Below, piece after piece: positions 1-6,026 of a stretch of 6,026 bases of DNA (positions are counted from its first letter, which is position 1; the number at the start of each line of letters is the position of its first letter). The position numbers and the translations under genes were made by a program. Location: positions 1-6,026 of the forward strand of contig JAGOBX010000242.1 of NCBI GenBank assembly GCA_017999075.1, written 5' to 3'. The notes below the pieces were generated by a model, which worked only from the letters and a program-made list of their open reading frames with translations, searched no databases and was not told where the DNA came from. This stretch comes from JAGOBX01 sp017999075 [NCBI: Candidatus Babelota bacterium] (GTDB taxonomy: Bacteria > JAGOBX01).

Positions 1-3000
1 GTGTATGCCGCACCATAAGCTTCAAGTGCCCAAACTTCCATTTCTCCGAGACGCTGACCGCCGAACTGAGCTTTACCTCCAAGAGGCTGCTGTGTTACAA
101 GAGAATAAGGCCCGATAGATCTTGCATGAATTTTTTCATCTGCAAGATGATTCAGTTTCATCATATATATAACACCGACTGTTACCGGATTTTGAAATTT
201 TTCTCCGGTTCTACCATCAAACAAATCTACTTTTCCTGATTCAGGAACATCTATTTTCTTCAAATATTTTTTTATTTCTTCTTCATCTGCTCCGTCAAAC
301 ACAGGGGTTCTGAATTTTATATCAAGTTTATCTCCGGCCCAGCCAAGATGAGTTTCAAGAATCTGTCCTATATTCATACGTGAAGGAACTCCAAGCGGAT
401 TAAGCACTATATCAACAGGGCTTCCGTCTGCAAGATAAGGCATATCCTCAGAAGGCAAAACCCTCGATATTACACCTTTATTCCCATGTCTGCCTGCAAC
501 TTTATCTCCTTCTTTTATTTTTCGTTTTGTAGCAATATATACTTTCACAAGCTTTTCAACACCTGCAGGGAGTTCATCTTTATTTTCTCTTGAATATACT
601 TTTACATCTATTACTATCCCTTCATTGCCATGTTTTAATTTTAATGAAGTATCCCTTACATCACGAGCTTTTTCACCGAATATTGATTGGAGAAGTTTCT
701 GTTCAGGAGTTGATTCCATTGTATTTTTCGGTGTTACTTTTCCTACAAGTATCTCTCCTGCTTTTACTTTTGAACCAATCTTTATTATTCCGTCATCGTC
801 AAGATTGCGTAAACCCTGTTCACTTAAATTAGGTATATCTCTCGTTATCTGTTCTTTTCCCAATTTAGTGTCTCGCGCATACACTTCAAATTTTTCAATA
901 TGCAGCGATGTATAACTGTCATTTTTAACAAGTTTATCGCTGATCAGAACCGCATCTTCAAAATTAAGTCCTTCCCATGGCATAAAAGCAACAGTTACAT
1001 TTGATCCTAATGCCAATTCGCCGCTTTCCACAGCAGGACCATCAGCTATAACTTCACCGGCATTAACTTTATCTCCAGGCAATACTATAGGCTTTTGATT
1101 AATAGTAGTACACTGATTTGAACGTTTAAATTTTAATAATTCATATCTATCAATAATTTTTTCTCCAGCCTTATGCACTTCTCCGGTTATATAATTAATT
1201 TCATCTTTTGTATAAACTTTTCCAGTATTGATTTCAATATAATTTGAACATACTTCCGTTACCGTTCCTCCATGTTCCGCAGTAACAGCAACCCGGCTGT
1301 CTTTAGCTATTGTTTCTTCCATTCCAGTACCTACTACAGGAGATTTAGGAAACATCAGAGGCACTGCCTGACGTTGCATGTTAGAACCCATCAAAGCACG
1401 GTTTGCATCATCGTGTTCAAGAAAAGGAATTAATGCAGTAGTAGCGCTGACCAATTGTTTAGGAGAAATATCCATATACTGAACCTGGGTAGGTTCCACC
1501 ATCAAAAAATCATCTTTATATCTTACACTTACCTGAGGTCCAACAAGCTTATTTTTTCCGTCTATTTCAGCATTCGCCTGAGCTACATAATAATTATCTT
1601 CTTCAAGAGCATCCATATAAATGATTTGTTCTGTAACAACTCCATTATTAACTTTCAAATACGGAGTTTCAATAAATCCTAAATCATTAATTTTAGCATA
1701 TGTTGCAAGCGAAACTATTAACCCTATATTCGGTCCTTCAGGAGTTTCTATAGGACATACGCGTCCATAATGAGTATGATGGACATCTCTTACTTCAAAT
1801 CCGGCTCTGTCTCTCGACAACCCGCCAGGACCTAAAGCAGATAATCTTCGTTTATGGGTCATTTCAGAAATCGGATTTGTCTGATCCATAAACTGTGATA
1901 ACTGAGACGAACCGAAAAATTCTTTAATTATAGCTGTAACCGGTTTAACGTTTATCAAAGTACGCGGAGTCAAATCTTCAAGTTCATTCAAACTTGGAGA
2001 CGATAATCTTTCTTGAACTGATTTTTCAAGACGGATCATTCCTTTTCTGAATTCATTCCTTAATAATTCTCCCACGCATCTGACACGCCTGTTTCCAAGG
2101 TGATCTATGTCATCAAGGTGGTATCCGTCTCTACCTTCTTTCAAAGCACACATATATTTCAAAAGATTTATTATGTCCTCAATTGTCAAATTAACTTCAA
2201 TCTGAGATTTTGTTTGATTAAATTTTCTATTAATTTTATATCTTCCTGTTTCGCTTAAATCATACTTTCTCGGATTGAAATAAATATCACGGACATATTC
2301 TTTAGCTTTTTCATAAGGTATTTTCATATTGCCGCCGCGAATTAATGGCAACAATTTTTTTAGAGCTTCCTGATCATTTGAAGTAGTATCGACATTTAAT
2401 GTATTCAATACATATTTAGAAAAATCAGCATCGTCAACATCAATAATTTTTATTTTTTTTAAACCGTTTTTCTGAAGCTGATCTATTGTTTCTAAAGACA
2501 GAACTGCCCCTGCTTCGCATATATACTCGCCTGTTTCTTCATATATTACGTCTTCAAAAGATATGGAATTTTCAAGTTTATTGCTAATTTCCATTTCTTT
2601 AAATTTATAAAAAGCAGATAGTATTTCCTGATTAGACGATACTCCAAGTGCCCGTAAAAACATTGTTACTGGTATTTTTTTCTTTTTATCAGGACGCACA
2701 CTTAACAAATTTTTTGTATCAAGTTCAAATTGAAGCCATGTCCCGTGATATGGAATTATTTTTCCGACTATTATATCTTTTTTGTCGTCAAACTCAAAAA
2801 ATATCCCAGGAGATCTATGAAATTGACTAACTATAGTACGTTCCGCACCATTAAAAATAAATGTACCGCGTTTAGTCATATACGGCAGATCGCCTATATA
2901 TACTTTATCCTGAATTATCTTTTCTAATTTATCATTTTTATCATAAGTCAATAATCTTATTGATAAATATATTGGAACAGCAAAACTAGCATCCCTGTCT

Positions 3001-3257
3001 ATACATTCCTGCTCGTCATACTGGTATTTACCTATTTCATATCCTGTATAATCAATTTTGATTTTTTTTTCATTTGTTTTAATCTCTATTGGAAAAACCT
3101 CTCTAAACACTGATTCCAATCCTGCGTTTTTCCGTTTTGATGGTTCAACTCTTGTCTGTAAAAACCATTCGTATGATTTTTTCTGTATTTCAAGTAAATC
3201 CGGCAATTCAAGAGTTTCTTTAATTTTTGCAAAATTTATAATATTGCTTTTTTTCAT
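1..3257 (-). CDS. rpoB: DNA-directed RNA polymerase subunit beta (RpoB), 3' end cut by window
   Basis: Beta subunit of the bacterial core RNA polymerase, which forms half of the catalytic cleft. The ATG at 3257 opens 1085 complete codons and the frame is still open at base 1; probably 60-100 C-terminal residues are missing. The N-terminus ([20 protein letters not shown]) is a normal RpoB start. The lobe/protrusion contains [17 protein letters not shown] (N136 onward). The rifampicin-pocket block starts at G449 ([11 protein letters not shown]) and runs through [13 protein letters not shown] and [10 protein letters not shown]. Catalytic-centre residues are present: E767-D768 in NFEDAV (E. coli E813/D814), K919 and K927 in [12 protein letters not shown] (E. 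coli K1065/K1073), and H1044 in IHARS (E. coli H1237). The last block seen is [20 protein letters not shown]. Spacing between these anchors shows that the roughly 100-residue E. coli SI2 insertion is absent. Start and last codon share one frame and no stop was met, so the gene looks intact. rpoC is expected next, outside the window. Confidence 0.98.
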   Translation of the reverse strand, partial: MKKSNIINFAKIKETLELPDLLEIQKKSYEWFLQTRVEPSKRKNAGLESVFREVFPIEIKTNEKKIKIDYTGYEIGKYQYDEQECIDRDASFAVPIYLSIRLLTYDKNDKLEKIIQDKVYIGDLPYMTKRGTFIFNGAERTIVSQFHRSPGIFFEFDDKKDIIVGKIIPYHGTWLQFELDTKNLLSVRPDKKKKIPVTMFLRALGVSSNQEILSAFYKFKEMEISNKLENSISFEDVIYEETGEYICEAGAVLSLETIDQLQKNGLKKIKIIDVDDADFSKYVLNTLNVDTTSNDQEALKKLLPLIRGGNMKIPYEKAKEYVRDIYFNPRKYDLSETGRYKINRKFNQTKSQIEVNLTIEDIINLLKYMCALKEGRDGYHLDDIDHLGNRRVRCVGELLRNEFRKGMIRLEKSVQERLSSPSLNELEDLTPRTLINVKPVTAIIKEFFGSSQLSQFMDQTNPISEMTHKRRLSALGPGGLSRDRAGFEVRDVHHTHYGRVCPIETPEGPNIGLIVSLATYAKINDLGFIETPYLKVNNGVVTEQIIYMDALEEDNYYVAQANAEIDGKNKLVGPQVSVRYKDDFLMVEPTQVQYMDISPKQLVSATTALIPFLEHDDANRALMGSNMQRQAVPLMFPKSPVVGTGMEETIAKDSRVAVTAEHGGTVTEVCSNYIEINTGKVYTKDEINYITGEVHKAGEKIIDRYELLKFKRSNQCTTINQKPIVLPGDKVNAGEVIADGPAVESGELALGSNVTVAFMPWEGLNFEDAVLISDKLVKNDSYTSLHIEKFEVYARDTKLGKEQITRDIPNLSEQGLRNLDDDGIIKIGSKVKAGEILVGKVTPKNTMESTPEQKLLQSIFGEKARDVRDTSLKLKHGNEGIVIDVKVYSRENKDELPAGVEKLVKVYIATKRKIKEGDKVAGRHGNKGVISRVLPSEDMPYLADGSPVDIVLNPLGVPSRMNIGQILETHLGWAGDKLDIKFRTPVFDGADEEEIKKYLKKIDVPESGKVDLFDGRTGEKFQNPVTVGVIYMMKLNHLADEKIHARSIGPYSLVTQQPLGGKAQFGGQRLGEMEVWALEAYGAAY

Positions 3258-3277
3258 AACTGATTTGTTTCCTCCCC
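3258..3277 (-). promoter_or_regulatory. rpoB ribosome binding site with a long spacer
   Basis: On the coding strand GGGGAGG (3271-3277) precedes the rpoB ATG. It is the only purine-rich Shine-Dalgarno match in the preceding 40 nt. The gap from GGAGG to the ATG is 13 nt, longer than the 6 nt used by rplJ and rplL here. I see no in-frame alternative start codon between the motif and the ATG, and the following residues match normal RpoB N-termini, so the ATG stands. Confidence 0.7.
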
Positions 3278-3387
3278 GCCTATTTATACTTTACTAACAA
3301 AGCGCCTCAGATAAAATAATGTTCCGGTTCATATTTTTGTTTGATTTTCAACTAATAATTAATAACACAACCGCAATTTTCTGAAAA

Positions 3388-3417
3388 TTATTATTATTTT
3401 CATTACAAATATATCAA
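3388..3417 (-). promoter_or_regulatory. possible weak sigma-70-type promoter for rpoB
   Basis: On the coding strand TTGATA (3412-3417) is followed after 18 nt by TAATAA (3388-3393); an overlapping TAATAA copy gives a 15-nt gap. Both hexamers are close to the TTGACA/TATAAT consensus. The position, just after a strong terminator and before rpoB, would make sense for a secondary rpoB promoter. The background is so AT-rich that such a match may be chance, so this is a candidate only. Confidence 0.2.
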
Positions 3418-3439
3418 AATGCTATACCGGCACACTTAT

Positions 3440-3488
3440 AAAAAAAAAATAAAAAACAACGGTTTTTTACTGATAAAAAAACCGTTGT
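3440..3488 (-). terminator. intrinsic terminator/attenuator between rplL and rpoB
   Basis: On the transcribed strand, 29 nt after the rplL stop, the arm ACAACGGTTTTTT (3476-3488) pairs perfectly over 13 bp with AAAAAACCGTTGT (3456-3468) around a 7-nt loop (3469-3475). A T-rich tract follows directly (3440-3455, T5-A-T9 then A). This is a textbook rho-independent terminator. In E. coli the same spot between rplL and rpoB holds a partial attenuator that lowers rpoB relative to L12. By analogy I infer that part of the transcripts stop here and part read through. The stem is A/U-rich at its loop end and GC-containing at its base. No similarly strong T-tract follows in the plus direction, so it is mainly directional. 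Confidence 0.85.
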
Positions 3489-3517
3489 CCTTATTTTTCA
3501 AAAAAAACTTAAAATAC

Positions 3518-3901
3518 TTATTTAAGTTCTACTTTAGCGCCGGCGGCTACTAATTTTTGTTTAATTTCTTCAGCTTCAGCTTTAGAAACAGCTTCTTTTA
3601 CAGGTTTTGGAGGATTGTCAGCTAAATCTTTAGCTTCTTTAAGTCCTAATCCGGTAATCGCTCTAATTTCTTTAATAACTCCTATTTTCTGAGCGCCAGC
3701 ATCAACCAATATAACATCAAATTCTGTTTTTTCTTCTTCAGCCGGAGCTGCTGCTGCTGCTGCACCCGCTACTGCCACTGCAGCTACAGGAGCTGCCGCA
3801 CTTACTCCGAATTTGTCTTCAAGAGCTTTTACAAGTTCAGATAATTCCAAAACTGTCATCGTTTCAATTGCTTTTATAATGTCTTCTTTTGATAATGACA
3901 T
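3518..3901 (-). CDS. rplL: 50S ribosomal protein L7/L12
   Basis: Multi-copy stalk protein of the large subunit. It recruits and stimulates translational GTPases (EF-Tu, EF-G, IF2, RF3). The 127-residue product is normal for the family (about 120-130). The N-terminal dimerisation region that binds L10 is about residues 1-33 ([20 protein letters not shown]). A flexible Ala/Pro-rich hinge covers about 34-56, including six alanines at 47-52. The globular C-terminal domain starts near FDVIL (61-65) and holds the factor-binding face with K72, K77, R80, and [10 protein letters not shown] (84-93). I chose the ATG at 3901 over the in-frame GTG at 3910, because that GTG lies inside the Shine-Dalgarno and the family starts near MSLSKEDI. 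It lies 23 nt after rplJ and is presumably translated more than rplJ to supply several dimers per L10. The stop is TAA. Confidence 0.98.
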   Translation of the reverse strand: MSLSKEDIIKAIETMTVLELSELVKALEDKFGVSAAAPVAAVAVAGAAAAAAPAEEEKTEFDVILVDAGAQKIGVIKEIRAITGLGLKEAKDLADNPPKPVKEAVSKAEAEEIKQKLVAAGAKVELK

Positions 3902-3913
3902 TTTACACACCTC
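3902..3913 (-). promoter_or_regulatory. rplL ribosome binding site (decides the start)
   Basis: GAGGTG on the coding strand (3908-3913) sits 6 nt before the ATG at 3901. The upstream in-frame GTG at 3910 is part of this motif and so is unlikely to be the start. The arrangement is nearly identical to that of rplJ. Confidence 0.8.
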
Positions 3914-3924
3914 ACCTTAAAACT

Positions 3925-4443
3925 TTATTTTGTTTTTTGTTCTTTTACTGCGTTTATCGCATACATAAGCTGTCTGATAGTTCCTGCAAGAACATTAACA
4001 AATCCTCCTATAGGAGCATTCATTGTTCTCAACAATTGTGACAGCATAACTTCTTTGGACGGCAATTTAGCAAGTTGAGCAATCTGATCACTGCTCAACA
4101 ATTTACCGCTCAATACTCCGCCTTTAATTTCAAACTGTTTGTTGGCAGTCGCAAAATCATTTAATACCTTAGCGGTTAATGCCGGATCTTTATAAGACAA
4201 TATAAATGCATTTTCTCCTTTAAGCAAAGAAGTTAGTGATTCATATTCAGTGTCTTTTATTGCAAACCGCATAAGAGTATTCTTGGTAACAAACAATTCA
4301 CTGTCATTCTTTTTAAAATTGCGTCTGAGCTCTGTCATAGCTATGCTATTCAATCCGCTCAGATTAGCTACCATAATACAATCAGATTTCGACACACGCT
4401 GCCTTACTTTTTCGGCAACCTGCGATTTTTGTGGATTTCTCAT
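3925..4443 (-). CDS. rplJ: 50S ribosomal protein L10
   Basis: L10 anchors the L7/L12 dimers to 23S rRNA at the base of the stalk and, complexed with L12, represses its own mRNA in bacteria where this has been studied. The 172-residue product has the usual family length (about 165-180). The rRNA-binding N-terminal domain is recognisable: basic start MRNPQKSQVAEKV, MVANLSGL (24-31), MTELRRNFKK (36-45), and FVTKNTLMRFAI (51-62) matching the family VKNTL block. LPSKEVMLSQLL (127-138) leads into the C-terminal helix (about 140-172) that carries the L12 dimers. The number of dimers cannot be told by eye. I chose the ATG at 4443 over a GTG at 4452 because that GTG lies within the Shine-Dalgarno. A structured leader precedes it and rplL follows 23 nt later; the two are presumably co-transcribed. 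The stop is TAA. Confidence 0.97.
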   Translation of the reverse strand: MRNPQKSQVAEKVRQRVSKSDCIMVANLSGLNSIAMTELRRNFKKNDSELFVTKNTLMRFAIKDTEYESLTSLLKGENAFILSYKDPALTAKVLNDFATANKQFEIKGGVLSGKLLSSDQIAQLAKLPSKEVMLSQLLRTMNAPIGGFVNVLAGTIRQLMYAINAVKEQKTK

Positions 4444-4455
4444 TTTCCACACCTC
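4444..4455 (-). promoter_or_regulatory. rplJ ribosome binding site (decides the start)
   Basis: GAGGTG on the coding strand (4450-4455) lies 6 nt before the ATG at 4443. The in-frame GTG at 4452 is inside the motif, which favours the ATG. The leader hairpins upstream are positioned to influence access to this site. Confidence 0.8.
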
Positions 4456-4518
4456 ATTTTTTTTCGATTCAACATTTTAAACATAAATTTTTATATATAT
4501 AATACACAGATTTGCATC

Positions 4519-4603
4519 TTAACCTGCATGTTAAATATATAAATTAAATGCCCAGACATTTAACCTTATAAAAACTCATCGCATAAACGCGATTGTTATA
4601 AGG
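4519..4603 (-). ncRNA. putative L10 leader (autoregulatory 5' structure of rplJ)
   Basis: The 193-nt rplA-rplJ spacer folds by eye into consecutive hairpins in the transcribed direction. First, an 8-bp perfect stem CCTTATAA/TTATAAGG (4596-4603 with 4564-4571) encloses an asymmetric internal loop (2 nt against 6 nt) and a 5-bp ATCGC/GCGAT hairpin (4589-4593 with 4578-4582). Directly abutting it is a 7-bp hairpin TTAAATG/CATTTAA with loop TCTGGG (4544-4563). Third is a weaker 5-bp TTAAC/GTTAA hairpin (4519-4534). L10 leaders are known in this position in many bacteria and bind the L10(L12)4 complex. Position and structure support the call, but I could not align it to the family model. No T-tract follows the strong stems, so this is not a terminator. 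The remaining bases, 4456-4518 and 4604-4645, are AT-rich with no other clear element. Confidence 0.65.
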
Positions 4604-4645
4604 ATTTTTGTTGTTTCATATTTTTTTCATTACATGAGAACATAA

Positions 4646-5359
4646 TCAACCCGCAAGTTCCATCCATACTCCGTTAATATCCATAAGTATTGATGGTCCA
4701 TGGGTCGGATGAAGAGCCATTGTTTTCATATACAATGTTTTTGTTCCAATATGAGCCGGTTTTACTTTTATTAAAGCTTTTATAACTGCAGACAAATTAT
4801 CTTTTAATTTTTCTGCGCCAAAATCAGCTTTACCTATTATAGTTCTGACTATACCGAATTTATCGGTTTTCAATTCAACCTGACCGGCTTTCATTTTTTG
4901 AACTGCGTCTTTTATATTAAAAGTTACAGTTCCTAATTTCGGGTTCGGCATTAATCCTCTTGGTCCAAGTATCTTTCCTAATTTACTAGCGAATTTCATA
5001 GCGTCCGGAGTAGCTATAACTGCGTCAAAATCCAACCAACCTTTCATAATCTTGTCAACTAAATCTTCTGCACCGACAAATTCAGCGCCTGCATCCTGCG
5101 CTTCTTTAACTTTGTCTCCGGATGCCAATACAAGCACTCTTACTTTTTTTCCTGTGCCTTGAGGAAGCACTATTGTAGTACGTACCTGTTCTTCGGCTTT
5201 TTTAGGATCAACACTTAGTTTTACGGTTAAATTAATTGTTTCATTGTATTTGGCAGTAGCCAAATCTTTTATAAGCTTAACCGCATCGTCAAGTGAATAA
5301 AAAGCGTCTTTTTTATACTTGGTTACAAGTTCCTTATAACGCTTGCTTCTTTTTATCAT
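4646..5359 (-). CDS. rplA: 50S ribosomal protein L1
   Basis: L1 forms the mobile stalk at the ribosomal E site and helps move deacylated tRNA; in E. coli it also represses translation of the rplK-rplA mRNA. The 237-residue product is near the usual length (about 225-235). The start MIKRSKRYKEL and YSLDDAVKLIKD (21-32) are typical. TINLTVKLSVDPKK (41-54) begins the first half of the RNA-binding domain I, and the L1 signature LGKILGPRGLMPNPKLGTV (127-145) is complete. The domain I return strand and helix follow (KTDKFGIVRTIIGK, 164-177). The last dozen or so residues, GPSILMDINGVWMELAG, look longer and more hydrophobic than the usual short tail. The ATG at 5359 has AGGAG at 5371-5375. It lies 29 nt after rplK and ends in TGA, unlike the TAA stops of its neighbours. 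Confidence 0.98.
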   Translation of the reverse strand: MIKRSKRYKELVTKYKKDAFYSLDDAVKLIKDLATAKYNETINLTVKLSVDPKKAEEQVRTTIVLPQGTGKKVRVLVLASGDKVKEAQDAGAEFVGAEDLVDKIMKGWLDFDAVIATPDAMKFASKLGKILGPRGLMPNPKLGTVTFNIKDAVQKMKAGQVELKTDKFGIVRTIIGKADFGAEKLKDNLSAVIKALIKVKPAHIGTKTLYMKTMALHPTHGPSILMDINGVWMELAG

Positions 5360-5388
5360 TGAATTTCACTCTCCTAAGTGTAAAATAA

Positions 5389-5817
5389 TTATTCGATTTC
5401 CACGCCCATATTACGGGCAGTTCCAGCTATTGTGTTCATAGCCGCTTCAACTGAATTAGCATTCAAATCCGGCATTTTCAATCCCGCGATTTCTTTCAAT
5501 TGCGCTTTTGACAGTTTCCCTACTTTCTGTTTATTTGGTATAGGTGACCCTTTTTCAAGTTTTAATGCTTTCTTTATTAACACACTCGCAGGCGGAGTTT
5601 TCAATATAAAATCAAAACTCTTATCCTGGTATACTGTCAATATTACAGGAGTTAATATACCTTTTTCAAGTTTTTGGGTTTTCGCATTAAACTGTTTGCA
5701 AAACTCCATAATGTTTACCCCGTGCTGTCCCAATGACGGACCTACCGGAGGAGCTGGAGTTGCACCGCCTGCCGGACATTGAAGTTTTACTATCGCTGTT
5801 ACTTTTTTCTTTGCCAA
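5389..5817 (-). CDS. rplK: 50S ribosomal protein L11 (TTG start)
   Basis: L11 binds 23S rRNA helices 43-44 in the GTPase-associated centre, near EF-G and the site of RelA activation and thiopeptide binding. The 142 residues match the family length. The N-terminal domain carries the flexible proline-rich element [17 protein letters not shown] (15-31) and [15 protein letters not shown] (33-47). The C-terminal rRNA-binding domain runs from about residue 74 through [11 protein letters not shown] to the closing [11 protein letters not shown] block. The start codon is TTG at 5817. An in-frame TAA lies three codons upstream (5824-5826) and the conserved N-terminus [13 protein letters not shown] begins exactly there, so no ATG can serve. 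A G-rich Shine-Dalgarno precedes it. Cys14 stands where hydrophobic Ile/Val/Leu is usual, a minor oddity. It lies 30 nt after nusG, in the usual nusG-rplK order. The stop is TAA. Confidence 0.98.
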   Translation of the reverse strand: MAKKKVTAIVKLQCPAGGATPAPPVGPSLGQHGVNIMEFCKQFNAKTQKLEKGILTPVILTVYQDKSFDFILKTPPASVLIKKALKLEKGSPIPNKQKVGKLSKAQLKEIAGLKMPDLNANSVEAAMNTIAGTARNMGVEIE

Positions 5818-5831
5818 TTTATTTTACCCCC
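5818..5831 (-). promoter_or_regulatory. rplK ribosome binding site before a TTG start
   Basis: GGGGGT on the coding strand (5826-5831) precedes the TTG start by 8 nt. It is a less perfect anti-SD match than the GAGGTG of rplJ/rplL or the AGGAG of rplA. A nearby ATG (5832-5834) reads only four codons before a TAA in a different frame, so it is not the rplK start. Confidence 0.6.
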
Positions 5832-5847
5832 ATTTTTTTTTATAATT

Positions 5848-6026
5848 TTATTTTTGATGTTGTTTTTCAACTTGATCAAAATTCAATTCTACAGATGTTT
5901 TTCTTCCGAATATATCTACCATTATCTTCAATTTTGCCTTATCAATATCTACTTCATCAACTGTTCCAACAAAATCTGAAAAAGGCCCGGTCATAATAGA
6001 AACTGAATCGCCGATATCGTACATAG
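5848..6026 (-). CDS. nusG: transcription termination/antitermination protein NusG, C-terminal part
   Basis: NusG binds RNA polymerase through its N-terminal NGN domain, which is outside this window, and contacts Rho or ribosomal protein S10 through its C-terminal KOW domain. The 58 complete codons visible here are that KOW domain: YDIGDSVSIMTGPFSDFVGT, then VDEVDIDKAKLKIMVDIFGRKTSV, then ELNFDQVEK at the end, all typical of NusG C-termini. The tail ends QHQK then TAA at 5848-5850. The Met codon near the window edge is internal, not a start. Its place just before rplK agrees with the common secE-nusG-rplK order. It lies 30 nt from rplK with no terminator between them, suggesting co-transcription. 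Confidence 0.95.
   Translation of the reverse strand, partial: MYDIGDSVSIMTGPFSDFVGTVDEVDIDKAKLKIMVDIFGRKTSVELNFDQVEKQHQK

Larger units (their letters stand above)
3258..3439 (-). other. AT-rich rpoB leader between the attenuator and the rpoB start
   Basis: This non-coding stretch follows the rplL-rpoB terminator hairpin and becomes the 5' leader of rpoB, whether by read-through or by separate initiation. It is very rich in A and T on both strands. Visible elements are a short palindrome at 3375-3389 (AATTTTC, one base, GAAAATT), a weak promoter-like pair upstream of it, and the rpoB Shine-Dalgarno at its 3' end. I see no convincing open reading frame and no recognisable riboswitch. Confidence 0.6.

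Noticed and set aside
590-915. Overlapping plus-strand open frames of 80 and 96 residues
   Set aside because: They lie antisense inside conserved rpoB sequence, have no Shine-Dalgarno, and show no recognisable protein pattern.
1-3257. rpoB as a pseudogene
   Set aside because: The start at 3257 and the last codon at the window edge share the same frame, all conserved blocks are present and no internal stop was seen; it is only cut by the window.
1455-3297. Further plus-strand open frames antisense to rpoB
   Set aside because: Their composition (Ile, Phe, Ser, Leu-rich) is what the complement of AT-rich coding sequence gives; the minus-strand frame is clearly RpoB throughout.
4440-4457. Five-codon mini-frame (MRCGK) ending in TGA that overlaps the rplJ ATG
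   Set aside because: Its ATG has no ribosome binding site of its own and it lies on the rplJ Shine-Dalgarno; the overlap is most simply chance.
4250-4480. Plus-strand open frame across the start of rplJ
   Set aside because: It is the reverse complement of the L10 N-terminus and the AT-rich leader; there is no ribosome binding site or family resemblance.
4485-4520. TATATA/TATTAT boxes as an rplJ promoter
   Set aside because: The stretch is almost pure A/T with many equal matches, and no good -35 box stands at a fixed distance.
4564-4603. Leader hairpin as a terminator after rplA
   Set aside because: It is followed by mixed sequence and another hairpin, not by a T-tract.
5432-5996. Plus-strand open frames over rplK and nusG
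   Set aside because: They are antisense shadows of well-conserved L11 and NusG sequence.

Overview
This window is a conserved bacterial ribosomal-protein/RNA polymerase locus. Every gene lies on the minus strand, so transcription runs from high to low coordinates in the order nusG (3' end only), rplK (L11), rplA (L1), rplJ (L10), rplL (L7/L12), rpoB (5' part, still open at base 1). It is a bacterium: bacterial-type L7/L12 and RpoB, Shine-Dalgarno starts and the classic nusG-rplKAJL-rpoB order. The DNA is AT-rich, with A/T-ending codons and T/A-rich spacers. I cannot assign a phylum by reading. An Elusimicrobiota/Endomicrobium-like lineage is a weak guess that a 16S or RpoB tree would have to test.

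Layout along transcription: the C-terminal KOW domain of NusG (6026-5848) is followed after 30 nt by rplK, which has a forced TTG start. After 29 nt comes rplA. A 193-nt spacer then carries a chain of hairpins in the position of the L10 leader, the autoregulatory element bound by the L10-L12 complex. rplJ and rplL follow, 23 nt apart, with nearly identical translation-initiation regions. The 260-nt rplL-rpoB spacer begins with a strong intrinsic terminator/attenuator (13-bp perfect stem, T-tract) and continues as an AT-rich rpoB leader. rpoB fills the first 3257 bases; its start codon and its last complete codon are in the same frame, and the translation reads through all the conserved blocks.

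The genes work together in translation and transcription. L11, L10 and L12 form the GTPase-associated stalk of the large ribosomal subunit, L1 forms the E-site stalk, NusG couples RNA polymerase to elongation and to the ribosome, and RpoB is the catalytic beta subunit. The hairpin leader before rplJ and the attenuator after rplL are the two places where the sequence shows output being adjusted: L10/L12 by feedback, and rpoB by partial termination.

I found no mobile element, CRISPR array, tRNA/rRNA gene, horizontal-transfer signature or novel system. The notable points are regulatory details in the spacers. Open frames on the plus strand are antisense shadows of these genes.
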